From: JANRKT01 sp033763355
GTDB lineage: Bacteria; Bacteroidota; Bacteroidia; Chitinophagales; Chitinophagaceae
Assembly: GCA_033763355.1 (NCBI GenBank)
Contig: JANRKT010000003.1
Coordinates: 1-40,145 of the forward strand
Length of the DNA: 40,145 nt
Reading direction: 5' to 3'
The first letter of the stretch is position 1. Each line of letters opens with the position of its first letter. The notes below the pieces were generated by a model. It saw only the letters and a list, made by a program, of their open reading frames with translations. It did not search any database and was not told the DNA's origin. Made by a program: the position numbers and the translations under genes. Below, piece by piece: positions 24,635 through 33,238 of the stretch.

Positions 24635-26485
24635 TTACCAGTATAAAATGTATTTTACTTCATTTGCTTCTGCGCTTAACAGCAATTCTTTTTTACTTCC
24701 GGCATCATAAACATATGGTTTTGCTGATGTGCCCCCTTCAAACTTCAAGTAATACGACTGATCGTTAATGGCATACAATCCATTTCCGAGATCAGCAATC
24801 TGCTTTCCTTCCGCAAGCCTGTATGTTGCTGCAGCAGAAAGCGATCCTTGTTCAACTTTTATTTTACGCAGCAGCCCTTTCCCTTTTTCGTATGGCAGGA
24901 ACTGATCTGTGATGATGGCGTTAATGTATTTGTATTTAAATGAAGGGTAACGTTGCTTACCGAGGAAATAACCGTGGTAAACCAAATCACTTTCGTTTAC
25001 CGAATCAGGCATGTTGCTTTTATCTGCAACAAGTGAAAACCGGCCGGGTAATTCAATTGTTGCGCCCATCGGTTGGGCAATCTGCGGTTCGCCCCTTTCA
25101 TACCACATATCTGTTGTGTTGAGAAAATCACCCTTCCATACAAAAAGCAATGCGCCCTGTTTTAAGTTATAAGAATAATGAACACCTGACGGATTCCCGA
25201 CAGAAATGCAATGGGTTAGTTTTTTATCGTGGTGATACAGAAACGAGCGTAATAATTCAGGTTCTTTTGCAGCCTGCAATTGAATAAGCGGTACAGGAGG
25301 GCGTTCCGGCAAGGAAGATAAAGTATGAAGCGCAACCAGTTTGCTGTTGGGTTTGCTGATAAACAAACCGAGGCCAGCATCAGCCCAACTGATATTTTTA
25401 AGGCAATGCAAAATAAACGTGTGTTCTCCTTCTGCAAGGTTTATATCGCCCCGCAATGTATTGCCGCCAACCCATGTCCATGTTGCAGGTATAACTTCTT
25501 TCCCGTCTATCTCCAGTTTTCCTGTACCGGTAAGCCGCATTGCAACATGGTATTTTTCTGCAACAGGAACTTTTATTTTACCGGTAAACTTCAGGTAATA
25601 ATTGTTTTTGGCATCTGCAAGCCTTATATCAATATTTTCTGCTGTGCCTTTACGGACAAGATGCTTTGCGGCGAATTGTTCAACCTTTTCAAAATCCCCT
25701 TCGTAATATTCATAGTTAAGTGCGGTTACGGGCACATGCATATCATCCAATGGGGCATAGCGGATATTACGGAAAGCAACCATGCCATGATCTCCCTGTA
25801 TCATCAGCGGGGCGGTTGCTTTTTCATCTTCAAAAGCCGATGCCCTTGTTGGGCCTGAAAGAATAATATTTTCATGGATAACTATGCCGTTTAAAACCAC
25901 TTTCAGGAAAGAGGCATTCTGTATTTTCTTTCCGTTGTTATCAAACCCCGGCGCTTTGAATAAAATTTCGAGATGCTGCCAGAGGCCGGGGGCCAACGCC
26001 GCATTTTTTAAAGGGGCATGCCCTTCATATCCTTTTTTACCGGCAGGTTTGCTTTCATCCCACCGTTCATAAATGCCACCACAATCAGAATAGGCGGGGT
26101 GCTCAATTCCCCAGCTGTCAAACAACTGTATTTCGTAACGGCTTTGTAAATAAATTCCTGAATTAGACCCTTTGGGCATCATAAAGTCTAATTCGATATA
26201 CATGTCCCCATGCTCAAATGCAGTAAATATATTAGCCCCGGCTTTATATTGGATTGAACGGTTAAAATTGTTTAATAAAATCCCTGTGCCGCTGCTGCTC
26301 TTTAATGCAGTGTCAGCATAAGATGCAGTGAGTGCGCCGGCTATATTCCAGTTTGAAGAGGGGTTGCTGAAAGAAGAAAGGTCATTTAGCTGCAAATATT
26401 TAAGATTATACAAATTGTTTTGTGCAGCAGAAAACTTAAATAAAAAAGTTACATAAAGAACAAACGAAACAGTTTTTTCCGTCAT
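24635..26485 (-). CDS. Exported DUF1080 (3-keto-disaccharide hydrolase-like) / PA14 protein
   Basis: 616 residues with a signal peptide (N-terminus to about residue 21, ending SAAQ). Residues ~30-245 are the DUF1080 jelly-roll (MPKGSNSGIYLQSRYEIQLF, GGIYERW, WQHLEILFKAP, VVLNGIVIHEN, MIQGDHGMVAFRNIRY). Residues ~258-385 look like a PA14 carbohydrate-binding domain (YYEGDF, KYHVAMRLTGTGKLEIDGKE, EGEHTFILHCLKN). The last ~230 residues are of an unassigned type (TTDMWYERGEPQI, GYFLGKQRYPSFKYKY). DUF1080 proteins cleave or bind 3-keto-glycosides in several Bacteroidota. It is upstream of the propeller-cupredoxin gene with a 148-base gap that holds a hairpin and a direct repeat. Confidence 0.85.
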   Translation of the reverse strand: MTEKTVSFVLYVTFLFKFSAAQNNLYNLKYLQLNDLSSFSNPSSNWNIAGALTASYADTALKSSSGTGILLNNFNRSIQYKAGANIFTAFEHGDMYIELDFMMPKGSNSGIYLQSRYEIQLFDSWGIEHPAYSDCGGIYERWDESKPAGKKGYEGHAPLKNAALAPGLWQHLEILFKAPGFDNNGKKIQNASFLKVVLNGIVIHENIILSGPTRASAFEDEKATAPLMIQGDHGMVAFRNIRYAPLDDMHVPVTALNYEYYEGDFEKVEQFAAKHLVRKGTAENIDIRLADAKNNYYLKFTGKIKVPVAEKYHVAMRLTGTGKLEIDGKEVIPATWTWVGGNTLRGDINLAEGEHTFILHCLKNISWADAGLGLFISKPNSKLVALHTLSSLPERPPVPLIQLQAAKEPELLRSFLYHHDKKLTHCISVGNPSGVHYSYNLKQGALLFVWKGDFLNTTDMWYERGEPQIAQPMGATIELPGRFSLVADKSNMPDSVNESDLVYHGYFLGKQRYPSFKYKYINAIITDQFLPYEKGKGLLRKIKVEQGSLSAAATYRLAEGKQIADLGNGLYAINDQSYYLKFEGGTSAKPYVYDAGSKKELLLSAEANEVKYILYW

Positions 26486-26571
26486 ATTAGTGCTGTGTTT
26501 TTTATTCCGGCGCTGAAGTTATCTGGCAGGGGCTTAAGAATAGTGTTATCATGAAAGGCCATCTTTATCAC

Positions 26572-28620
26572 TCAGTTTTTTGCATATTTCATTTCATCCA
26601 GTTTCTTTTGCATCGCAAACATCTCATCCCTCATCCTTGCCGCTTCCATAAAATCAAGGTCCCTTGCCGCCTTCTCCATTTCTTTTTTGGTTTTGCTTAT
26701 TGCTTTCTCTAATTGCGGGATGGTTTGATAAGTTTCCTGGTCTTCAGCAGCAATGGTTATTAAATCCTCATCTGCAGCTACAGCATAAGGATTTTTCGGG
26801 TCATACCCTTTAATATCCAGAACAGAAGTTTGGGCAAAAACCTGTTCTTTGCTTTTTTTAATGGTTCTCGGCGTTATGCCATGTTCAATGTTATAAGCCA
26901 CCTGCTTCTCCCTTCTCCTGCTGGTTTCATCAATGGTTTTCTGCATGCTATCCGTCATTATATCTGCATAAAAAATTACCAGCCCGTCCACATTTCTTGC
27001 TGCACGGCCCGCTGTTTGCGTCAACGATCTTTCATTGCGCAAAAAACCTTCTTTGTCTGCATCGAGTATCGCAACAAGCGATACTTCTGGAATATCAAGT
27101 CCTTCTCTCAAAAGGTTCACACCTACCAGCACATCAATTTCGCCTAAGCGTAACTGTCTTAAAATTTCAACCCGTTCAAGGGTGTCCACTTCGCTGTGTA
27201 TGTATTTTGATTTGATGTTGATGCGGTGCAGGTATTTATCCAGCTCTTCTGCCATTCTTTTTGTTAATGTAGTTACCAGCACCCTGTCGCCTTTCTTTAT
27301 CCTTTTATCAATTTCATCCAGCAGGTCATCAATCTGGTTTACACTCGGCCTTATTTCAATGGGCGGGTCAAGCAATCCCGTAGGCCTTACTACCTGTTCC
27401 ACCACCACACCGCCCGTTTTTTCCAGTTCATATTCGCCCGGTGTTGCCGAAACAAATATTACCTGGTTCAGCATGGATTCAAATTCATGAAAATTCAATG
27501 GCCGGTTGTCCAATGCAGACGGAAGGCGGAAACCATAATCAACCAATATCAGTTTCCTGCTCCTGTCGCCGCCATACATGCCGCTTACCTGCGGAACAGT
27601 CTGGTGGCTTTCATCAATCACCATCAAAAAATCTTTTGGAAAATAATCCAGCAGGCAGAAAGGCCGTGTTCCGGGATTCCTCCTGTCAAAAAACCTTGAA
27701 TAATTTTCCACACCATTGCAATAACCCAGTTCCCTCATCATCTCTACATCATAATTCACCCTTTCGCTCAGCCTTTGCGCTTCAATATACTTCCCGGTGC
27801 GTTTAAAATATTCTGTCTGTGCAGCCATTTCATCCTGTATCTCGTAAATGATCTGCTGCATCATGTCTTTTGGCGCCAGGTAAAGATTAGCAGGAAAGAT
27901 AGCGGCATTATCCACCAACCCAATCCGCTTTCCGTTTTTAATATCAATAGTTTCAATGGTTTCAATTTCATCGCCAAAAAAAGTAATACGGTAGCCATAA
28001 TCAACATAAGGCAGGTTGATATCTACAGTGTCTCCTTTTACACGGAATGTGGCACGGCTGAATTCAAGCTGGCTGCGGTTGTATAACGAATTAACAAGGC
28101 TGTGTAAAAAACCCTGCCTGCTGATGACCTGTCCTTTATGTATCCTGATGATGCCATTTTCAAATTCAGTAGGGTTGCCGATACCATATATGCAGCTTAC
28201 TGATGCAACAACAATGATGTCCCGTCTGCCGCTCAGTAATTCTGCAGTGGCCTGTAACCGCAGCTTATCCAGTTCTTCATTAATTGAAAGGTCTTTTTCA
28301 ATGTAAACATCACTCACCGGTAAATATGCTTCGGGCTGATAATAATCGTAATAAGAAACAAAATAACCAACCGCATTATCAGGAAAGAATTGTTTAAACT
28401 CTCCATATAACTGCGCCACCAGTGTTTTGTTATGGGTGAGCACCAATGTTGGCATTTGCACCTGTTGTATAACATTGGCTACTGTAAATGTTTTTCCCGA
28501 ACCCGTTACACCCAACAGGGTTTGATATTTTTCACCGCTGAGAATGCCCTCTGTAAGCTGACTGATTGCTTCAGGCTGGTCGCCTGCAGGGGTATAAGAT
28601 GATTGTAAACGGAACTGCAT
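26572..28620 (-). CDS. uvrB: Excinuclease ABC subunit B
   Basis: 682 residues, close to the usual ~670. It is the DNA damage-verifying helicase of nucleotide excision repair, loaded by UvrA and handing over to UvrC. Walker A is GVTGSGKT at 37-44. The beta-hairpin region follows (YYDYYQPEAYLP), then DEAD-like DESH, helicase motifs (VTTLTKRMAEEL, GVNLLREGLDIPEVSLV, QTAGRAARN) and a C-terminal UVR motif near 640-675 (MEKAARDLDFMEAARMRDEM). The in-frame ATG at 28677 would add 19 residues unlike the family, so MQFRLQSSYTPAGDQPEAI is the start. Confidence 0.97.
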   Translation of the reverse strand: MQFRLQSSYTPAGDQPEAISQLTEGILSGEKYQTLLGVTGSGKTFTVANVIQQVQMPTLVLTHNKTLVAQLYGEFKQFFPDNAVGYFVSYYDYYQPEAYLPVSDVYIEKDLSINEELDKLRLQATAELLSGRRDIIVVASVSCIYGIGNPTEFENGIIRIHKGQVISRQGFLHSLVNSLYNRSQLEFSRATFRVKGDTVDINLPYVDYGYRITFFGDEIETIETIDIKNGKRIGLVDNAAIFPANLYLAPKDMMQQIIYEIQDEMAAQTEYFKRTGKYIEAQRLSERVNYDVEMMRELGYCNGVENYSRFFDRRNPGTRPFCLLDYFPKDFLMVIDESHQTVPQVSGMYGGDRSRKLILVDYGFRLPSALDNRPLNFHEFESMLNQVIFVSATPGEYELEKTGGVVVEQVVRPTGLLDPPIEIRPSVNQIDDLLDEIDKRIKKGDRVLVTTLTKRMAEELDKYLHRINIKSKYIHSEVDTLERVEILRQLRLGEIDVLVGVNLLREGLDIPEVSLVAILDADKEGFLRNERSLTQTAGRAARNVDGLVIFYADIMTDSMQKTIDETSRRREKQVAYNIEHGITPRTIKKSKEQVFAQTSVLDIKGYDPKNPYAVAADEDLITIAAEDQETYQTIPQLEKAISKTKKEMEKAARDLDFMEAARMRDEMFAMQKKLDEMKYAKN

Positions 28621-28631
28621 ACAGAGAGCGT

Positions 28632-28639
28632 CAAATTTA
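28632..28639 (-). promoter_or_regulatory. -7 element of uvrB
   Basis: The minus strand reads taaatttg, matching TAnnTTTG. Initiation ~6 bases downstream would leave a leader of only about 5 bases before the ATG at 28620, so either the transcript is nearly leaderless or this is a chance match. Confidence 0.35.
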
Positions 28640-28734
28640 AAGTTTTTTAGCGCTTTACCCGGCAGGAAAACAAACATTTTGTATTGCCGGTCATATAAAA
28701 GAAAGTTAACTTACAGGTTACAAAAATATGAGTT

Positions 28735-29445
28735 ATGGCATCTCTCAATGATATTGCCGGAATGATTGATCATTCCCTGCTGAAACCCACTTTTACCGAC
28801 CAGGAAATTATTGACGGTTGTAAAATTGCAGACCAATACAAAGTTGCTTCTGTATGTGTACGGCCCGGCGATGTGAGGCTGGCCAAAAAACTTTTGCAAA
28901 ACAGCACTGTGCTTGTTACCACTGTTATCGGTTTCCCTCACGGCAGCACTACTATGCTGTCAAAAATTACAGAAGCACAGGAAGCCATTGATAATGGTTG
29001 CGCAGAACTGGATGTGGTAATGCATATCGGTAAAATGAAAAGCGGTGAATATGATTATGTAAAGAAAGACCTTGCTGCAGTAGTTAATTTAGCCCATGCC
29101 CAGGGGGTGAAGGTGAAAGTGATTTTTGAGAATTGCTACCTTACCAAAGAAGAAATTAAAAAAGCCACTTTAATTTGTAACGAACTTAACGCAGACTGGA
29201 TAAAAACCTCTACAGGTTATGGAACTGGTGGCGCCGAAGACGAAGATTTAAAAATTATGCGGCAGCATGCATTGCCACATATACAGGTTAAAGCGGCTGG
29301 CGGCATAAGAACATTGCAAAGGGCTATTGAAGTGAGGAACCTCGGGTGTACCCGTTTTGGATGTACCGCTACTGTTGCTATACTGGAAGAGCTGAAGAAT
29401 GGTGTAACTGCAAAAACCAAAGCGGAAGCATCAAAAGAGTATTAA
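28735..29445 (+). CDS. deoC: Deoxyribose-phosphate aldolase
   Basis: 236 residues, cytoplasmic. It reversibly cleaves 2-deoxyribose 5-phosphate to acetaldehyde and glyceraldehyde 3-phosphate in deoxynucleoside breakdown. The Schiff-base Lys157 is in ADWIKTSTGYG; the helper Asp93 is in AELDVVMHIG and Lys186 in VKAAGGIR. The N-terminus (IDHSLLKPTFT) is standard. It is divergent from uvrB with 114 bases between starts and convergent with the amidase gene, 16 bases between stops. No other deo genes are nearby. Confidence 0.95.
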   Translation: MASLNDIAGMIDHSLLKPTFTDQEIIDGCKIADQYKVASVCVRPGDVRLAKKLLQNSTVLVTTVIGFPHGSTTMLSKITEAQEAIDNGCAELDVVMHIGKMKSGEYDYVKKDLAAVVNLAHAQGVKVKVIFENCYLTKEEIKKATLICNELNADWIKTSTGYGTGGAEDEDLKIMRQHALPHIQVKAAGGIRTLQRAIEVRNLGCTRFGCTATVAILEELKNGVTAKTKAEASKEY

Positions 29446-29461
29446 ATCACCACATCCATTT

Positions 29462-31108
29462 TTATTTAAACATTTCCGGATGGCTATCTTCCCATGTGGT
29501 TGCATCCTGGTATGCTTTGGCCACGGCAAGGATAGTTGCTTCATCATATAACTTTCCCAGGATAGAAATGCTGGTGGGCAGCTTTAACTGGTTGAACCCC
29601 GTTGGCAAACAAATAACCGGGTGCCCGGTAAGATTGGTAATAGCCAGCTGGTTACCACCGAATGTTGGTGTAATTACTGCATCGTATTGTTCCATCACTT
29701 CATTTACTTTCTGCATCAGCAGGTAACGGTGGCGGTTGGTGTTGATGTATTCCACTGCAGGTATCAATCTTGCAACGCGGAAATTATTAGGCCAGTCAAA
29801 GCGGCTTTGCCTTGTCATCTGGTCGTCAAGGTCTGTGCGGGTAAATTCATCAAAAGCGGCTGCAGATTCTGCACCCACCACCATTCCGATCATATCGAAA
29901 TTATAAACCCCTGAATCGGGAAATACAACAGGTATGAGTTTTATCCCTGCCTCTTCAAGTGCAGTCAGCACTTTTCTCTCGCTGGCATTGCTGTCAAGTT
30001 TGTCAAAATAATTTTTTGTATAGGCAATTTTAAGCCGGCTGATGTCAATTTTGCTTTTGTAATTAAACGGAATTTGTACTGCGCAGGCATCTTTTCCATC
30101 GGCGCCATGTATGTAGTTAAATACTACGGCAGCGTCCTCTGCGCTGCGGCAAATGGGACCCGCTTTATCAAGGCTCCAGCTCAATGTCATTGCCCCTGTC
30201 CTGCTCACTCTTCCGAACGTTGGCCTTAAACCTGTGGCGCCACAAGTATGGCTGGGCGAAACGATAGACCCATATGTTTCTGTTCCGATTGCAAAAGGCA
30301 CAAGGCCTGCAACTGTTGCTGCTGCTGAGCCGGCAGATGAACCACTGGACCCCCGTTCTAAGTTCCATGGGTTTCTTGTGCGGCCGCCATACCAGTAATC
30401 GCCCATTGCCAAAGCGCCAAGTGTAAACTTGGCAATTAAAACAGCGCCTGCTTCTTTTAATCTTGTATATACATATGCATCTTCTTCTATAACCTGTTCT
30501 TTATAAGGAGCGGCGCCCCATGTGGTTTTGGTTCCTTTCACCGCAAACAGATCTTTTAAACCATAAGGGATACCATGCAACGGGCCACGGTAATTTCCTT
30601 TTGCAATTTCTTCATCTGCCCGTTTTGCCTGCTGCAGCGCAATATCTTCAGTTACAGAAATCACACAATGCAGGGTATCGCCAAATTTTTTTATCCTTTC
30701 TATAAAAAATTGTGCTAATTCAACTGAAGTAATTCTTTTGTTTTTAATTAAAGATGCCAGTTGAAGTATGGAATAAAAAGCAAGTTCATTTTTATTTTCA
30801 GGCAGCTTTACATTTTTGGGCGTATCCCATTTTATTTTTTTCTGCTTTGTATTAAAATTCATCCCCTGCAAAACAGGGCTTTGCCACAAACTCATGGGCA
30901 CGCTGTTATCCAGCTTTAACCGGTGCATTTTCTCGTATTCTTTCAGGTTGTCTTTTATCTCCGGGTACATCAGTTCATTTTCCTTATCTGTAACTTTTAT
31001 ATCAATGAGCCTGGCGGCTACCGGAATATCCTGTTTGATCAATGTATCCTGGGCAACAACAAAAAGGCTGCAGGACTGAAGGGCAACAGAAAGAAAATAA
31101 AGCTTCAT
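29462..31108 (-). CDS. Exported amidase (amidase signature family)
   Basis: 548 residues with a signal peptide (MKLYFLSVALQSCSLFVVAQ). Residues ~110-545 are the amidase signature fold with the Ser-cisSer-Lys triad: Lys185 (GIPYGLKDLF), cis-Ser257 (RGSSGSSAGSAAA) and nucleophile Ser281 (GTETYGSIVSPS). Family members hydrolyse amides such as aryl or alkyl amides and peptide amides; some transfer ammonia, but export argues against a GatA role. The ~90 residues between the signal peptide and the fold are an extra N-terminal segment (LMYPEIKDNLKEYEKMHRLK) found in some Bacteroidota forms. The substrate is unknown. Confidence 0.9.
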   Translation of the reverse strand: MKLYFLSVALQSCSLFVVAQDTLIKQDIPVAARLIDIKVTDKENELMYPEIKDNLKEYEKMHRLKLDNSVPMSLWQSPVLQGMNFNTKQKKIKWDTPKNVKLPENKNELAFYSILQLASLIKNKRITSVELAQFFIERIKKFGDTLHCVISVTEDIALQQAKRADEEIAKGNYRGPLHGIPYGLKDLFAVKGTKTTWGAAPYKEQVIEEDAYVYTRLKEAGAVLIAKFTLGALAMGDYWYGGRTRNPWNLERGSSGSSAGSAAATVAGLVPFAIGTETYGSIVSPSHTCGATGLRPTFGRVSRTGAMTLSWSLDKAGPICRSAEDAAVVFNYIHGADGKDACAVQIPFNYKSKIDISRLKIAYTKNYFDKLDSNASERKVLTALEEAGIKLIPVVFPDSGVYNFDMIGMVVGAESAAAFDEFTRTDLDDQMTRQSRFDWPNNFRVARLIPAVEYINTNRHRYLLMQKVNEVMEQYDAVITPTFGGNQLAITNLTGHPVICLPTGFNQLKLPTSISILGKLYDEATILAVAKAYQDATTWEDSHPEMFK

Positions 31109-31160
31109 GCTGTAAGTATTTGCTTGAATAATGCTATCTGTAACAACAACGTGTTAAGTA

Positions 31161-31616
31161 TTACACTTTTCTTTTAAGATAACCTGAATAATCAGGAATG
31201 ATGCTGTGGTAATCATCATTCATCAATGGAGAGGTAAGTACAAAATCAGCCGTTGCCCTGTCGCATGCAATAGGGATATTCCATACTACAGCTACACGCA
31301 GCAGCGCTTTAATATCGGGGTCATGGGGTTGTGCTTCCATGGGGTCCCAAAAAAAGATCAGCACATCAATTTTACCTTCCGCAATCATGGCCCCTATTTG
31401 CTGGTCGCCGCCAAGCGGCCCGCTCAGTAACTTTTTAACCGGCCTGTCCAGCTGGTCTTCCAGCATCTTTCCTGTTGTGCCGGTTGCAAGCAGTTCATGT
31501 CTTGCCAGTTCGGTTTTATTATACTCGGCCCATTCAATCAAATCTTTCTTCTTATGGTCATGCGCCACTAACGCAATGCGCTTTCTTACGTTTAATTTTC
31601 TTCTTGTATTTGCCAT
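31161..31616 (-). CDS. mgsA: Methylglyoxal synthase
   Basis: 151 residues, the family's usual size. It turns dihydroxyacetone phosphate into methylglyoxal and phosphate, a relief route when sugar phosphates build up. The phosphate site GTTGKML, the catalytic-region Asp in SGPLGGDQQIGAMI and the second Asp in FFWDPMEAQPHDPDIKAL are present, as is the closing IPIACDRATADF. The N-terminus is basic (MANTRRKLNVRKR). It is a single gene; the neighbouring mgsA-recA gap holds a large palindrome. Confidence 0.95.
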   Translation of the reverse strand: MANTRRKLNVRKRIALVAHDHKKKDLIEWAEYNKTELARHELLATGTTGKMLEDQLDRPVKKLLSGPLGGDQQIGAMIAEGKIDVLIFFWDPMEAQPHDPDIKALLRVAVVWNIPIACDRATADFVLTSPLMNDDYHSIIPDYSGYLKRKV

Positions 31617-31670
31617 GCCGGCTGGTTTTTATTGATCAGGAAATTTAAACCTGGCCTTTGAACAGATCAG

Positions 31671-31798
31671 ACCTCTTGTATAAATCGTTTTCCTGTTGTA
31701 TAAAATTGGTTTGTCATTGGCAAGAATGAGATATCTATTTAAAATTATCAATAGATTTCTCCTTCGTCGAAATGACAAAAACGATTTATGCAAGAGGT
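31671..31798. repeat. 128-base imperfect palindrome, MITE-like
   Basis: The outer arms are 31671-31691 and 31778-31798 (20 of 21 positions complementary; they begin acctcttg and end caagaggt). Inside, 31710-31739 and 31747-31776 continue the stem at about 24 of 30 positions (tttgtcatt near one end, gaaatgacaaa at the other). An ~18-base insertion sits in the left arm. The right arm contains the sequence ctccttcgtcgaaatgac, which I associate with widespread non-coding repeats in Bacteroidota. No transposase is encoded. Confidence 0.7.
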
Positions 31799-31864
31799 TT
31801 ATTAAAGCGCCGGTGGCTTTGCCGACGCAAACGGCCATTACAGAAAGGTAACTCATAAAATTAA

Positions 31865-31896
31865 AAAACCGTCCCGCTTTAAAACGGGACGGTTTT
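31865..31896 (-). terminator. Intrinsic terminator of recA
   Basis: aaaaccgtcccg at 31865-31876 is perfectly complementary to cgggacggtttt at 31885-31896, with an 8-base loop. On the minus strand, reading from recA, it ends in six T's. Confidence 0.9.
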
Positions 31897-31922
31897 ATGA
31901 CTGATATATTTTTTCAAATTCT

Positions 31923-32927
31923 TTACTGCTGCACCTGTACTTCTTTTATTTTTTCCCTGATCTTGGCTTCAATTTCATTGGCCAGTTCAGGGTTGTCGCT
32001 AAGCAATTGCTTTACGGTATCACGTCCCTGCCCGAGTTTATCGCCGTTATAACTGAACCAGCTTCCGCTTTTTTGTACTACGCCCAACTCTACACCCATA
32101 TCTAATATTTCCCCGGTTTTGGAAATGCCTTCGCCAAATATGATGTCGAATTCTGCGCTGCGGAAGGGGGGGGCCACTTTGTTTTTTACCACTTTTACTT
32201 TTACGCGGTTGCCCACGGCTTCTTCGCCATCTTTTATCTGCGCCATGCGGCGGATATCGAGCCGGACTGATGCATAAAACTTAAGGGCGTTTCCGCCTGT
32301 TGTTGTTTCAGGGTTGCCAAACATTACCCCTATCTTTTCCCTTAACTGGTTAATGAAAATACAGATGGTGTTTGTTTTGGCGATGGTAGCAGTAAGCTTC
32401 CTGAGCGCCTGGCTCATTAACCTTGCCTGCAGGCCCATTTTGCTGTCGCCCATTTCACCTTCCAGTTCACCTTTGGGAACAAGGGCGGCAACCGAGTCAA
32501 TAACCACTACATCCAAAGCGCCTGAAAGAATAAGGCGGTCAGCAATTTCGAGGCCCTGCTCGCCATAATCGGGCTGAGATATTAATAGGTTGTCCACATC
32601 TACTCCTAACTTTTGGGCATAGGAGCTGTCAAACGCATGTTCAGCATCTATTATGGCACACATACCACCTTTTTTCTGTGCTTCAGCAATTACATGTGTG
32701 GCAATGGTGGTTTTACCTGATGATTCAGGCCCGTAAATTTCTACCACCCTTCCTCTCGGTAACCCGCCTATGCCCAGGGCCACATCCAGACCAATAGAAC
32801 CTGTGCTGACCACTTCATGGGGGTCCTGCGATTTTTCATTCATCAGCATAACACTGCCTTTACCAAAATCCTTTTCTATTTTGTCCATCGTAAGCTTTAA
32901 AGCCTTTAGTTTTTCTGCGTTTAACAT
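31923..32927 (-). CDS. recA: Recombinase A
   Basis: 334 residues. It forms ATP-dependent filaments on single-stranded DNA, drives strand exchange and stimulates LexA-type self-cleavage. Walker A is GPESSGKTT at 66-74; the DNA-binding loops lie around EGEMGDSKMGLQARLMSQAL and NQLREKIGVMFGNPETTTGG; the C-terminus is acidic/charged. It stands alone, with a terminator after it and a possible promoter just before it. No recX or LexA gene is in the window. Confidence 0.98.
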   Translation of the reverse strand: MLNAEKLKALKLTMDKIEKDFGKGSVMLMNEKSQDPHEVVSTGSIGLDVALGIGGLPRGRVVEIYGPESSGKTTIATHVIAEAQKKGGMCAIIDAEHAFDSSYAQKLGVDVDNLLISQPDYGEQGLEIADRLILSGALDVVVIDSVAALVPKGELEGEMGDSKMGLQARLMSQALRKLTATIAKTNTICIFINQLREKIGVMFGNPETTTGGNALKFYASVRLDIRRMAQIKDGEEAVGNRVKVKVVKNKVAPPFRSAEFDIIFGEGISKTGEILDMGVELGVVQKSGSWFSYNGDKLGQGRDTVKQLLSDNPELANEIEAKIREKIKEVQVQQ

Positions 32928-32946
32928 ATCTCTTGTTTTAGTAGTT

Positions 32947-32954
32947 CAAAATTA
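32947..32954 (-). promoter_or_regulatory. -7 element of recA
   Basis: The minus strand reads taattttg, a perfect TAnnTTTG, positioned for a start ~6 bases downstream and a leader of ~12-15 bases before the recA ATG at 32927. No TTG was found at the expected -33 distance. Confidence 0.45.
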
Positions 32955-33181
32955 TTTATTCAATAAAGGTAGGAGAAATATTTTATGCACACTAATTATT
33001 TTAGTATTTCAGAGGCTAATTTTTTTGGGCTGGAGGAAAGGTAAAAAAATCCGTTCCGCCTCAGGCGGAAAGAAAATCTGACAGAAAGAACTGCGTTACT
33101 GGTAAAAACCAGGAAATGACTGAAACAGTCCCGGAGTAAAGTGACGGTTTTTTTCAGTTCCGTGCAATAACCACTTCGTGG

Positions 33182-33189
33182 TAATTTTG
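33182..33189 (+). promoter_or_regulatory. -7 element of the DUF4920 gene
   Basis: taattttg, a perfect TAnnTTTG, 49 bases before the ATG at 33239. The -33 TTG is missing. Confidence 0.4.
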
Positions 33190-33238
33190 GCTTTTAATTT
33201 GCCCGCTTTTATGCAATTTTGTACTAAATATTTACAAT

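Larger units (their letters stand above)
31617..31922. other. Intergenic region mgsA-recA
   Basis: About 306 bases without a convincing gene. A 75-codon minus-strand frame (31629-31856) is a by-product of the palindrome and is rejected. The region holds the 128-base palindrome listed separately and the recA terminator. Confidence 0.7.
32928..33238. other. Intergenic region recA-DUF4920 with a run of small hairpins
   Basis: 311 bases between divergent genes with no coding frame I accept. It contains a TAnnTTTG element for each gene and four short perfect stem-loops: 33054-33070 (ttccgcc-tca-ggcggaa), 33099-33112 (ctggt/accag), 33118-33130 (gactg/cagtc) and 33171-33181 (ccac/gtgg). Confidence 0.6.

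Noticed and set aside
31629..31856. 75-codon minus-strand frame between mgsA and recA
   Set aside because: It runs through the large palindrome; the product containing SFRRRRNLL is a repeat by-product and lacks any domain.
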